Part shown: in pieces, positions 21,601 to 31,770 of the stretch | Layout: every line of letters starts with the position of its first letter | Numbering within the stretch: the stretch's first letter is position 1 | Assembly (NCBI GenBank): GCA_030248065.1 | Contig: JASAMV010007321.1 | Coordinates: 46,022 to 110,021, forward strand | Direction: 5' to 3' | Length of the DNA stretch: 64,000 bases | DNA from: Rhynchonema sp. JSB1_4 | Taxonomy: Eukaryota; Nematoda; Chromadorea; Monhysterida; Xyalidae | Notes under the pieces: model-generated | The model's database searches: none | The model's input: only the letters and a program-made list of their open reading frames with translations | Told to the model about the DNA's origin: nothing | Made by a program: the position numbers and the translations under genes

Positions 21601-22627
21601 TAAAAAAACCTGTGTATTATTTACTATTTTACTTGAAAACACTGTGGGATATTAACTCCATGAGATATAACACATGAGCCAACAAGCGCGGAAATAATAC
21701 ACGTGACTTGACAACAAAGTGTGACGACATGATTTGACGATCTGATCCAAATCACTTGAAAAGAAGAGTCACATGACATGAGCAAAGTATCCGATCCGAA
21801 CACACGTAAAGTTTGACATCTGCCTTTTGATCAGGTCCTGTCTACAACTTCGTATTGTGCCCTTGCCTGAGTTCGGCATCATTTCAATGGGTATTCTGTA
21901 TTCCAACCACACTCCGATGCAAACGGTAGATCGTATGAATCAGGCACTCTACGCGCTGCTCGACATGCAAAACAAACTGACGGACCGGTACCTGCGAAAC
22001 GTCGCTGTGGAGACCAAACTCAGGTTCGGCCATTAACAATCCTTACCGTTTACCTGTATACGTATTTCCTCTTACAATATACCCCAACAATAGTCAGATC
22101 GAAGTCCCGCGCAAAAACAGAAGCCCCGGAGTGAGAAGGTCGGGGCTTCTTGTCAGAGGAATTGTTAATCACCACAAGAAAGTTTTGGTATCGTTGTGAA
22201 CGAAATTTCTGAATTTTTGATTGGATGGTGGCAAACGTAAACGCATGACTGCGTGTCCCGTCCGATGCCAGTCACCAGTTTTCATGTCTAGACAAATCAA
22301 AAGACACACTTGATGATCTCAATTTGATGTTGTCTTTGATTTCCGCTGACGAAAATGGGCTGCCAGGCGACGTTTTGCACGCCATTTAACCTGGTCGGGT
22401 CAACACACGCTGCATTGTATGTTCCGCGCAGATGCCAACGGAATGGTCAGCGTCGATCCTTCAAAAACACGGCGAAGGCAGCTCGATTTGGTCGCTCGGT
22501 CGGACTGCTGAACACGGCTGCGATGTTCGTGGGACTGTGCACTGGCATTGTACTGGGAGCGATTGTGCTGGCGTTGGAAAGGCTGTCGGCACGAACTGCA
22601 ATTGCGATTGCTACCAGTCTCAACTGA
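18620..22627 (+). CDS. ionotropic-receptor-like ligand-gated channel
   Basis: Nine proposed exons: 18620-18664, 19051-19232, about 19575-19626, about 19826-19962, 20211-20406, about 20736-20912, 21472-21599, 21835-22023, 22432-22627, about 433 residues. Exon 1 is a signal peptide (MSASLLAYLVCFCTQ). Exon 2 has the start of the S1 ligand-binding lobe (NYTLKVAWYPYLMV). Exons 4-5 hold the NGTYDTD..YLTRAR pattern typical of S1 and then the first membrane segment (YRIWLCLVVLMLLQKC). Exon 6 holds the M3-like segment (LVLLCLYAQFILVALL) followed by PPFDNMEGMLNAL, exons 7-8 the S2 lobe, and exon 9 the last membrane segment (LLNTAAMFVGLCTGIVLGAI) ending in LERL. There is no amino-terminal LIVBP domain, as in chemosensory IRs rather than synaptic glutamate receptors. 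Phases agree for all joins except that the starts of exons 3, 4 and 6 and the end of exon 6 have alternatives. The ligand cannot be told. Confidence 0.8.
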
Positions 22628-22876
22628 CCCTATTGGCCTTCGACACCGCTTGAATCAAGCAGATTATACATGGACAACAGTCATGCGCTGTCTTCGGCAA
22701 AGTTCTACTTTTTTATTGTCACCACTTCGGACTTCATGTTTTATGACCTAAAATTCAGATTCATTATAAATTATACTGTAGACGTACATATATTATTTAC
22801 TGCTACTGTATTGTATTGTGGAAATACAGTTGTGGGTACATAACATGCTGAATGAGATATGGTCATAAATACAGTA
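22628..22876. other. 3' flank of the receptor gene
   Basis: A/T-rich, no canonical AATAAA was seen close to the stop codon. Nothing else was recognised. Confidence 0.4.
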
Positions 22877-23030
22877 CCAGCTGCAATTCCAGGCGGTTGC
22901 TGAGCCTGCACCTGGAGGCGCCTGCGGGTTCTGTTAATTTCATGTGCAGGCTAATCCTGCACGCGCCTACAGGCTCAGCTGGTTTCTTTTCTTATAACTG
23001 TGCAGGCTCAGCAACGCCTGGAATTGTAAT
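22877..23030. mobile_element. small MITE with CAATTCCAGGCG ends
   Basis: Inverted terminal repeats of about 30 bases: CAATTCCAGGCGGTTGCTGA on the left and CAATTCCAGGCGTTGCTGAG inverted on the right, both followed by GCCTGCA. Further GCGCCTGCAGG-like words pair inside. Confidence 0.7.
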
Positions 23031-23061
23031 ACCTATTGAGCTCAGTTATGCCTCACGTCAC

Positions 23062-23180
23062 GGGCTAAATGTTTAGTCGTCAACGCAAGCAGTCCGGAAT
23101 AAGCGCTTGTGTTACTTGGCATTAGGGCTGACCTGATGACGAGGGTGGACGATCCCAGTTGACGACATGAATATTAGCCG
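23062..23180. mobile_element. TCGTCAACGCA-family MITE
   Basis: The left end GGGCTAAATGTTTAGTCGTC and the right end, inverted, GGCTAATATTCATGTCGTC. CCTCACGT occurs just outside both ends (23051-23058 and 23181-23188), suggesting an 8-bp duplication with three extra bases on the left. Confidence 0.6.
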
Positions 23181-23188
23181 CCTCACGT

Positions 23189-24427
23189 GTGATTATTATC
23201 TCAAATTTGATCGTATCGGTCGAAGCCTGTCAAAGCAGTTCATTTTGCACCTGTTCAAGTAACGCTGCCTCGAGCCTGTGTGCCATCAAGATTTCAACAC
23301 GGCTTCCGTACGACCTCTCAAGAAACTGACAAATTGGAATTACAAAACCTTCACATTTGATGGCGTGGTTAATTTCACCCACGGTGACGTGTGATGTAGT
23401 CGTTTGAATTTAGGTATTGACACCATTATATTTCAAGCTGATGTTTGTGTTCCTTTACCTATAGGGCGTAAGGGCTGTACCAAATCGCTAACTGCTGGCT
23501 TAATTCGTGTTAGGCGAGCAAAATTAGCTTCCAGAATTTGATTGGAACCACAATGTTGAGAATAATAGCACAGGTAGAGAGTGTTTCTGTCAATAAATGA
23601 AAATGCTTCTTATAACATGCTGGCCATATTATATTACATTCTCATGTATATACGTCAGAACGTCGCACTTTGTCAGCCCTCCCTGGCCCGTAGTTCGGAA
23701 ATTTGATTTCCTGACTTTTTTCGTGGAACGCGCGTGCGATTAACCCGGCGCGGCTACTAGACGATATTTATTCGTCACCAAGAGGCCTTTTTTGCCAGGC
23801 AACGCTTTGGTAAAGCGACATCTTTTCTAAAATTTTTAAGCTCTACACATGTGAGAATCTAGTATTCAGTGCATCAGCTTAAATCTTGTCCGTTACACGA
23901 ACCCGAAAACACTCGAGCAGAATTTATGTAGGTATACATATGTCGATGTTAAGAGATTCCGAATCTTTCGACGGGCGTTCCAAAAGGAACGTTTTTAAAC
24001 GCATGGCACATGACTATACCCATACAGTATGTATGTACATGTTGTTTAGTCTAAATGTTGTCACACTAACGTAATTGGCGCGTACTGTGTACGTCAAACC
24101 ACAATGGCATCGGAAATCACAGTCCGAGATTTCCGCATTTGGCCCCCGAAAGATTGCAAGACTATAATTCCGAATAGCGCATGTCAAGATATAGTTCTCT
24201 GGTATTAGTGCATCACATTGGTTCGCATGAAGCTAGTGCTTTTAAAATGTGGCAGTAAAATGAAAAAGCGACTGTTGGGAAACAGTTTTAGCTCTTTATT
24301 TGTCCCTTCTTGTCTCAGTGTATGTGCATGCAGATGTATGCTGAAAGTGTACTCACTCACTTCATTCAGTGAAGCGGGCCAGTCTTCCATAGTCAGATTT
24401 GTGCTCATGTTCATGTGGTCAATTGTT
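23189..24427. other. no gene recognised
   Basis: No exon-like segment, repeat or RNA gene was identified. Confidence 0.4.
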
Positions 24428-24429
24428 TA

Positions 24430-24574
24430 GGCTAATTGTTTAGTCGTCAACGCACGGGATCAACGCCGCCCACCGTCATGTAAATGTTTCCTCGCGCATA
24501 TTTTTCGTTGCTTTGGTCTCTGCCTCCGTTGACGACCCGTTGATGATTTGCGTTGACGACTAAACAGTTGGCCT
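24430..24574. mobile_element. TCGTCAACGCA-family MITE, best copy
   Basis: Inverted terminal repeats of 26 bases differing at two positions: the left begins AGGCTAATTGTTTAGTCGTC and the right, inverted, AGGCCAACTGTTTAGTCGTC, both followed by AACGCA. Further TTGATGAT/ATCAAC words pair inside. Relics of the same ends are at 3988, 5425, 19324, 23062, 27615 and 55216. Confidence 0.8.
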
Positions 24575-27110
24575 CAGATTTAGCTGGCCGTCACCAATCA
24601 GCTTATGCAAATTATCACCACCCGAAAACAGCATCTTTAAGCCTCGTTTGGATGTCCACAGTCGGCGTGACGTGCAAGAGAATTATTTTGCTCTCTGGCC
24701 GCGACCCATATTCCAGCGCCCGTAGGAGCAAAATCGCTCCACAAGTCGTCAGAAAGCATTTATAAAGTGTCCTACACATAACTGTTAAGTAATAATTATT
24801 AGTGCTTAAAACGTCAGTGATTTTAAATAGGGCGGTTCGTAGACATCAAGCATATTTTTTCTGTTAAGAAGAAATCAATTTCGAAACATTTCACCCCCAG
24901 TTCTTGTATCTTTGTGTACGTGTGTGTGTGTCAAATTCCAAACATGACATCGAGTATCTGTCTGGCAACATTGTCTCTGCGCCCCAACATTGTAACCCAA
25001 TTAGTCTAACAAGCCTCTGGGCCGAATATTGTGTGTGACTCGTTAACTGCTTTCTTTCGCCTGCTGTCCGTGTGTGTGCCTTTCGCGCTTGTCTAAATTG
25101 CTCCGTCTAGTTTGACATTGAGACTGAATCTGGCCGGAAGTTCGAGAAATATTCCGTGCAAGTTCGCCGTGTTCTCATTGCTTGAAAAATCACACTTTCA
25201 GAACCGCCTGATGCTTTGGGATTTCCACCCAGTTTTGACGCGAAAGACAAAAGTACCTACTCTCTCCCTTTCGCCATGTTTTCCCTTGCCACACAAACTC
25301 CTTGTTAATGGCTTTCGCTCTTGGTGGACGTGGTGGATTGGTTGACTTTGATGACGCGCGATAGATATTCGCGCTTTCCTCGATGGAAATGGATTCAGTT
25401 GCCAAACATTTACGTACAATACTAACGTGAGAAAAAATTTCGGACGAACAAGTTTCCGCTGCGCTTGTTTGGTGGCCGGGCAACCGAGCAAAGGCAGTTT
25501 GAGCAAGACCACTTTGAGGAAGAAAAAGGGAGCCGTTCCAAAAGAGCTCACATTCTTTCCACTGGCCTAGGCTTGTTTAGTTTTATGAGGCTTGGGCTCT
25601 CGGCCAGTAGTTTTGCGCTTGGATTTTAGGCTTGGGCTTTAGCTCTATTCGTATTAAGGTCTGCTCTTTTGGACTCTCTGCTTATCCCTAAGGTGGTTTT
25701 GTTCAAACCGGCTCTGCTCAATCGCCCGTCCGCCATTTGTTTGTCAACCGTTTGACTGTGACATGCTTGTTTTCTGACGACTTAGTCAAGCATGCACAAT
25801 CCGTTGTTATGCTTTCTCTATATCGCCTTTGCACGTGCGCTTGTGTGTGCGGCTAATTTGTCGTTTGACATCTTTTTCACTCGCACTTTTTTCAGCCAAC
25901 AACCCTATTCAGTCAAACAGCGGTCCAAAAGTGAACAACATTTCGCTAACTTCGTTCTTCACACTTGAATAAACACAGCTCTTGTCAGCAAGTTCTTTGA
26001 TTCAGCAGTCCAACTTCAATGTTTTCCACTTTTGTACTGGAGACCTTTGCGAAATTATGTTCCAATAATATTAAATCACTGGATGGATAGCAAATAATTA
26101 AGCGGACTTCATAAAAAAAACTTTCGTGTCAGACACACAAGGGTTTTTTCTAGATAGAGAAATGGTGTTCTGCTCAACTACACAGCTCACCACGAACCAC
26201 CACAGTACCCCATTCAGTTCGCAGGCTGAACGATGTAATTGGGGTCCCTTCCCTATCTAGCCTCCTCTGGCTGGACATCGTTTTTCATTCTTTCCACCAA
26301 AGCGGGCGTAAAACAATCTGCTAGTCACAGTTTGGTTCGAAGCTTCCCCTAAAGACGTGTTGGGGTCATGGTTATCTTTGCATGATTTTAAGGATATACA
26401 GCACCCTTCAAGTTGAAATCAAACAACTTGCAGTATCTGAAAGAACAAAAAGTGCACCGAAGATCAGTGGCGCTCTCAAGTTCATTCTGTGTTAACAGTA
26501 ATTCTCGTGACCACCTCGCGTTTGTCATCGTACATCACGGCCAGGACTGCGCGTTGAAAAACATTTTGTCCAAGATCGTTTTGGCAATAGTTTCGACCAT
26601 ACTTTTTTCCAACACAGTTTAAGATTACTTATTAGTCTTGGTTATGTACATATCTGAAATATCCTGCCAATATCCTATTATAAAAACGTCAAATTTATTT
26701 CATAAGCGGAGCGATCTTGTGTGATGTTCTGAGTCCGATGACCACAAAACATTGCATGTGTCATTATACCTACTGTAGGGTGGTCCCAAAGGGCACATTG
26801 GTCGTATTACGCCTATCTTTACTATATGGGGCCAAAAAGGCACTCAAAAATTTTATCCTATCGTTTTGTCACAAGAGCGGATTCACTTTGCCTTTCCCTT
26901 TCTTTCTATGTGCGTTCTGCCACCGCCATGCTGTGTGAGCGTTATAGCGCTGTTTTTCTCAATTGAATCCCTGAAACTGCAGAGTCACTCCGGATGAAAA
27001 CAGTCTGATTCGCATTAATTTCCGAGTTTTGTATTTACTGTGAGCATCTGAGACAGTTTGGCCCCAGGCAATTGTCAACTGTAAGTTGCTTTGTGCGACA
27101 TTTTTAACAA
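24575..27110. other. no supported gene; possible cryptic exon pair
   Basis: Between 25110 and 25290 two frames look protein-like (FDIETESGRKFEKYSVQV, then PPDALGFPPSFDAKDKSTYS) separated by a possible very short intron ending TTTCAG. I could not assign a family or extend it, so no gene is called. Confidence 0.25.
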
Positions 27111-27111
27111 C

Positions 27112-27117
27112 TTTATT
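27112..27117 (-). terminator. poly(A) signal AATAAA
   Basis: AATAAA on the minus strand, 21 bases beyond the stop codon at 27139, supporting the direction of the small gene upstream. Confidence 0.55.
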
Positions 27118-27138
27118 CTTCACAAACTCAGACACAGC

Positions 27139-27466
27139 TCACAAGTTTGGTTCTGGTGTCCATTTGTAAATCTGCGGGGGAGGGGGCGGTTCGGCGCATG
27201 TCCCCGTCCAAGTGTCATGCCAGCGCGCTTCAATCTCAGCCCGCGTGCGTGCCGTGGCCGTGTCTATTTTATTATATTGGCCCACCCAATTTGGAGTCCC
27301 GTCCCCCTTTCCGGCGCCCGTCCGCGCCATGTGTGCTGCATTCGTTTGCCACCACTGTGTTTTGTTTTGGCAAACGCCTCACACCAAACCCGAAATTGAG
27401 AACTTTCAACGAAGGTTTACGTACTTTTGGTTTGGGCAGACCGGATTTACGCCACAATGCGTCCAT
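27139..27466 (-). CDS. unrecognised 85-residue protein, two exons
   Basis: Proposed exons 27425-27466 and 27139-27354, both phase 0, separated by a 70-nt intron with GTACGT donor and ACACAG acceptor. The protein runs from MDALWRKSGLPKPK through WWQTNAAHMARTGAGKGDG and ends in PPPPPQIYKWTPEPNL. Support for a real gene: GC-rich codon-like composition against an A/T-rich background, small consistent intron, and AATAAA just after the stop codon. It is basic at the N-terminus, rich in Trp and Pro at the C-terminus, and has no signal peptide or membrane segment. I do not recognise the family; the composition is reminiscent of small ciliary or mitochondrial accessory proteins, but that is only an impression. 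An alternative is a single-exon form starting at the Met within exon 2 (27330). Confidence 0.5.
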
Positions 27467-27614
27467 ACTTGGCTTTGGAACACCACGTTCAGCAGTACTT
27501 GCTGCACCAACCACCACGGCTTATACTCAAGTCGTCACCTCAGATCGTCGATGCTCGTCGTCAACCCAGTCGTAATGCCTTTGTGTACTATTTGTCCGAT
27601 TCATGCAGGGCCGC

Positions 27615-27655
27615 TTCAGTTGACGAGTAAACAATTAGCTCCCCCCAGCGTAGGA
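27615..27655 (-). repeat. solo end of a TCGTCAACGCA-family MITE
   Basis: Read inverted it is GGAGCTAATTGTTTACTCGT followed by CAACTG, matching the family terminus. The other end is not clear. Confidence 0.4.
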
Positions 27656-29160
27656 TTGCGATGAGGCTCGCTTCAAATATTTTTAAGCCGTAGTTGCTGC
27701 CTGAAATTACATAAAAATAATAATTTTGATAAAATTTCCCTGATTTTTAAAGGCGCAATACCTACATTGTCAATGGTAGTTGATTTGCATTGTACTGCTA
27801 ATACACTGTTGTCCTCACTTTTGTTACTGTATCAAGATCAAGACTCAACCTTTTTTCAAACCCCCTTAAAATTTGTATTGCTAAGTGTTGTTTTAAAAAG
27901 CCATATTTTTGATATGTTAGGTGGATATAAGCATACTGTCCGATCTTTCTTGTAGTGCACTCAAATATTCAGCGGCCCACAATTGCACTAGGGTACTCCA
28001 TTAGCGCTGCATGTGCGATAATCACATGAGCACTGATTCGATTATTGTTTAAGTGTGTTTTTCTTTATTTCTTTGTCCTTGCCGATAATTAAATTTCCCT
28101 CCACTCTTTTTATACATATGTATACATAGTTCGCGTGTAAAGAAATGTGTGGACCGCCAACAACAGCCTTTCAAAAAGAGGAGTACTTTTAGAAAGAAAT
28201 CAACTTAATTCACAACCGGTACGTTGTTCTGAAATCCCTCACTCCTACTTAAGTAGGATCCCAGTGTTGGTCTGACCAAAAGACCACAAGAACACCCCGG
28301 TAGCAACTGAGTGTTGTGTTGGTAGTATCATGTGCCCTCAACGCTAGTATACATTAGCGTGCTCTCCACAGTGTACATAAAGCTGCATATACCTATACAT
28401 AGTATTAAACATGCAAATATGACAATGTTTAAGCCAACAATAACACTGGATTCAGGAGGCCATATACTTTGCGGCTACCGCGCGTCAGAAGTGGCACAAT
28501 AGGTACCTCATTAATTATTGCCAATCGCCAGTTGGCCCACAGACGGACGCGTCAAATTCACCCGACACTTTGTTCCCGCTATTTCTATCTTGTCACCCCA
28601 CTTCAGGAGAGAAACCTTATACTGTAGATCAGAAGTGTTTTTCCGTACTTTAAAATGAGATTTGAGCTTTCATCTAACAGGCACACATTCAAGCTGAGTA
28701 ATCGGATGCTAGTCTGTCATCTACAGAACTTGGGACTTCAGGTATAGGTATACCTGAATACTATAGGTATAGCATCTGATCGTTGAGATAAGCTTTTGGG
28801 GTCGTGTTGTGGTTTTTACGGTGACTTCCTGGTATGTATGTATGCCTCCAACGTGTCGGTAGTTATTGTTCACAAAGGTGTGACCGAGCACACACACGTA
28901 CGCAAACACACATACCTTACCAGCACCACTGGCAACAAGAGGCATTCAGAGCCCCTTTGTTGGGTACATACTGTCAGGGCTTTGTAGGCTACCAGGTGTA
29001 GCTTGGTTGGTTACAGATGCAGCGGCCAAAAAGTTGAGCACGTATATTTCTATACGTTTGGGGCCAGGTACCCCATCATCAGAGCAGAGGTGTTATGTTT
29101 TGCGACAGCTTATATACCTTTGTTGTGAGTTTACCATACTTTTTTTTCACCCTTTTTTTT

Positions 29161-29196
<36 letters not shown>

Positions 29197-31770
29197 CACA
29201 TTATTTATTAAATTTTCTTATATATCCATAACTTAATTCACCCACTATCACTTATAAAATCATTTTATTCATTTTAATAAGTTGTGACCAATGGTGCAGT
29301 GTTTTGCTTTTGTTGGCACACCCGAACCAACATAATATGACATGATGTCAGATGGTTCTGTTTTTGAAACAATGCTTCTCGCCCCTTTGTCCAACATTGG
29401 TTTTTTTGGCGCTGTGTTATCCATCTTTTTGTTTCTCTTCAGCTCTAACAATTAAGATAGTTTCAAGGTTTCAACATCTGCATACGAAACAGCTCTAAGC
29501 TCCGCTTTGTTTTCCTCTTTTTTGAGCAATTTGCGTTGAAGGCTGGAGCGCTACGGAAAGATTCCTTAAATTTATGTGTCCCATTAAGAGCGCTCTTTTT
29601 GTTGCATCTTGTGTTTTGTGCGGGCGAACGGCCCAGTATGCCCCTCCTTTTTAAGTGTGCTCCCTTTTAAGCACAAGTAATAAGTAGTTGACCTCGTTTG
29701 GCGCTATTACGGTTCTGCAAAATGTCATCCCATATTTTTGGCCGTTCGTTTGCCGCTACGATTTTGTTTCTGGTCGAATGTCCGTTTACTTTGGTGTAAC
29801 ATGCTGAACGTACAATTTGTGTAAGCATGCAACGTTGGTAGACAAGGTATGTAGACGCATTCACTTTCTGAATATAAAACAAATATGAACTCTTATGTAA
29901 TTGTGAGGAATAAGCATGAGCAATGATCGATGGTCTCAATTGTGTTTTAATCTTATTTGTGTCATTTGGGTTTTATTTCTTTGGAGCTTAAGTCGTTCCA
30001 CTCACATAAAGTTCTGTCTATATTGTTTCAAACATGGTTCAGTTTCGGGATACCCGGGGCCGTAACCAAAGCCTATGCATATACATTCTTAAGCTGGAGA
30101 CTCAATGTTTAAAGCAATTTGGGCTTCAAAGGTAGAGTGACATAAAATATCAAGAGTTGTATGCTGAGAGCGATTATACTTGAAGACAGTTATACTACCA
30201 TGTACATGCTCCTTAGTTCATTGGTAATTCATACGTGAGACAGAAAAGTGTCTCTCGATTTTCTACTCTAAACTCTTTCAAACTATTGGCTTTTCAGCAT
30301 TTCCGGCGTGTGAAGTTTTGCAAGTTTTTTTAACGAATTTCCAATCTGGTATGGAAGAGTGGGTATAACAATTAACTATACGGGTGCATTCTGTCCCACA
30401 TTTAAAACGACTGCTTGTGCCTTTCCCACCTATGTATACATACCTACTATAAATGACGGAACGGAATGAGTTCTCTAGTGCCCCTCCCTTGCGTCTGTGT
30501 TATTTTCTCACATGATATGTGTGCATATGCATATGCACACACACGCAGCTGTGATTGCACGGTATCCGCTTAAAAGTTGTAGGTACATATACTTGTGTGT
30601 GTCCATGCATCTGTGGGAAGGCACATAACGTGTAGACACAGCGGTTCCCGAGCTTTCAAACAGTTGGAACTACAGATATCCTATGTACATGTGTGGAACA
30701 GAAACGAAGCTGTTCCGGTGCATGACAACGTTTCGTTAAACCTACATAGGTAATCGCACCGGGGCAGTGATTAGGCACTATATAGCCATGCATCTACCAT
30801 GTCCACGTGTATGCACCTAATTGCCAGCATGTATCTCACTTACACCTTCATGGTAACGGTAACGGTCATAGCTGGCACTACAGTGCACAGCTGATACCTG
30901 ATGGGTCTGCTGAGGCACAGGCGCCTTTCACACATCTGTCGTTGGCTCTCATGGCCAATGGCTTTGTTTAGAGTTCGCACCCTTTGACAGCCCAGCCCAA
31001 CCCATCGCGTTGCCTTTGTGTCTGCGAAAGCGAAGTTGTGTTTTTAGCGAAATTGTTTTGAATCCTGATCGACTAATCAGTTTCATGTGCGTTGCTGAAA
31101 TTCGTTCACCATTAAGAACAAAAAATGTGTGGTGGAAAGCTTAGAACACGATATTATTGTTGTTTGCTGCTGTCTGTGCGTGTGTACACCTATTCCGAGA
31201 GAACTTCTCTTCAATCCTAGACATATCCATACCCTTGTGTGTTTGCGGCTTTAGTTAAGCACACTTTGCGTAATTCCAAGTAATTCAATCCCTCCTCTCT
31301 ACCTACAAAACCTGTGGTGTCACTCACATACGTGGTGGAACAAAATGGGGGTGTCTGTTTGGACTCCCGTTGCCAGTGTGTTTTGTATCCCTCCACATGT
31401 CGTCAGGGCTTGCGTTTGTGTGTGGCTGTTCTGTGCATAACGCGCTTACTGCCCCGCCCGCTTACCCGCCGACCACTGTTGTTTTCTACTATATAGCGAC
31501 GAAATATTTTCAACTTTCAAATAAGCAATATTCATAATTTTGTTTTCGCTTGTTGTGGAATTGCTTTCGAAAGTTTTGGCTTTAACGACAAGTGCCAGCA
31601 ATTTCTTTAGGTGGGACTATTGCATGCAGTCATCGTTTGTCTTTGTGATTTGGTGCTGACGATGTTCTGATGCACCGCTGGTCAGTGCGACTCTTGAGCG
31701 GAATATTCAAATTGACGTTCTCACCTGTTTTCATTGCCATCTGTAAATTCAACCTGATTTCTCGTCCCCA
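27656..31770. other. no gene recognised
   Basis: About 4 kb without a supportable exon. Contains a T run (29155-29196), TATGTATACAT-type microsatellite-like patches and nothing else distinctive. Confidence 0.4.
29155..29196. repeat. long T-rich run
   Basis: More than thirty T with a few C; possible remnant of a poly(A) tail of a retrocopy in minus orientation or simple slippage. Confidence 0.6.
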
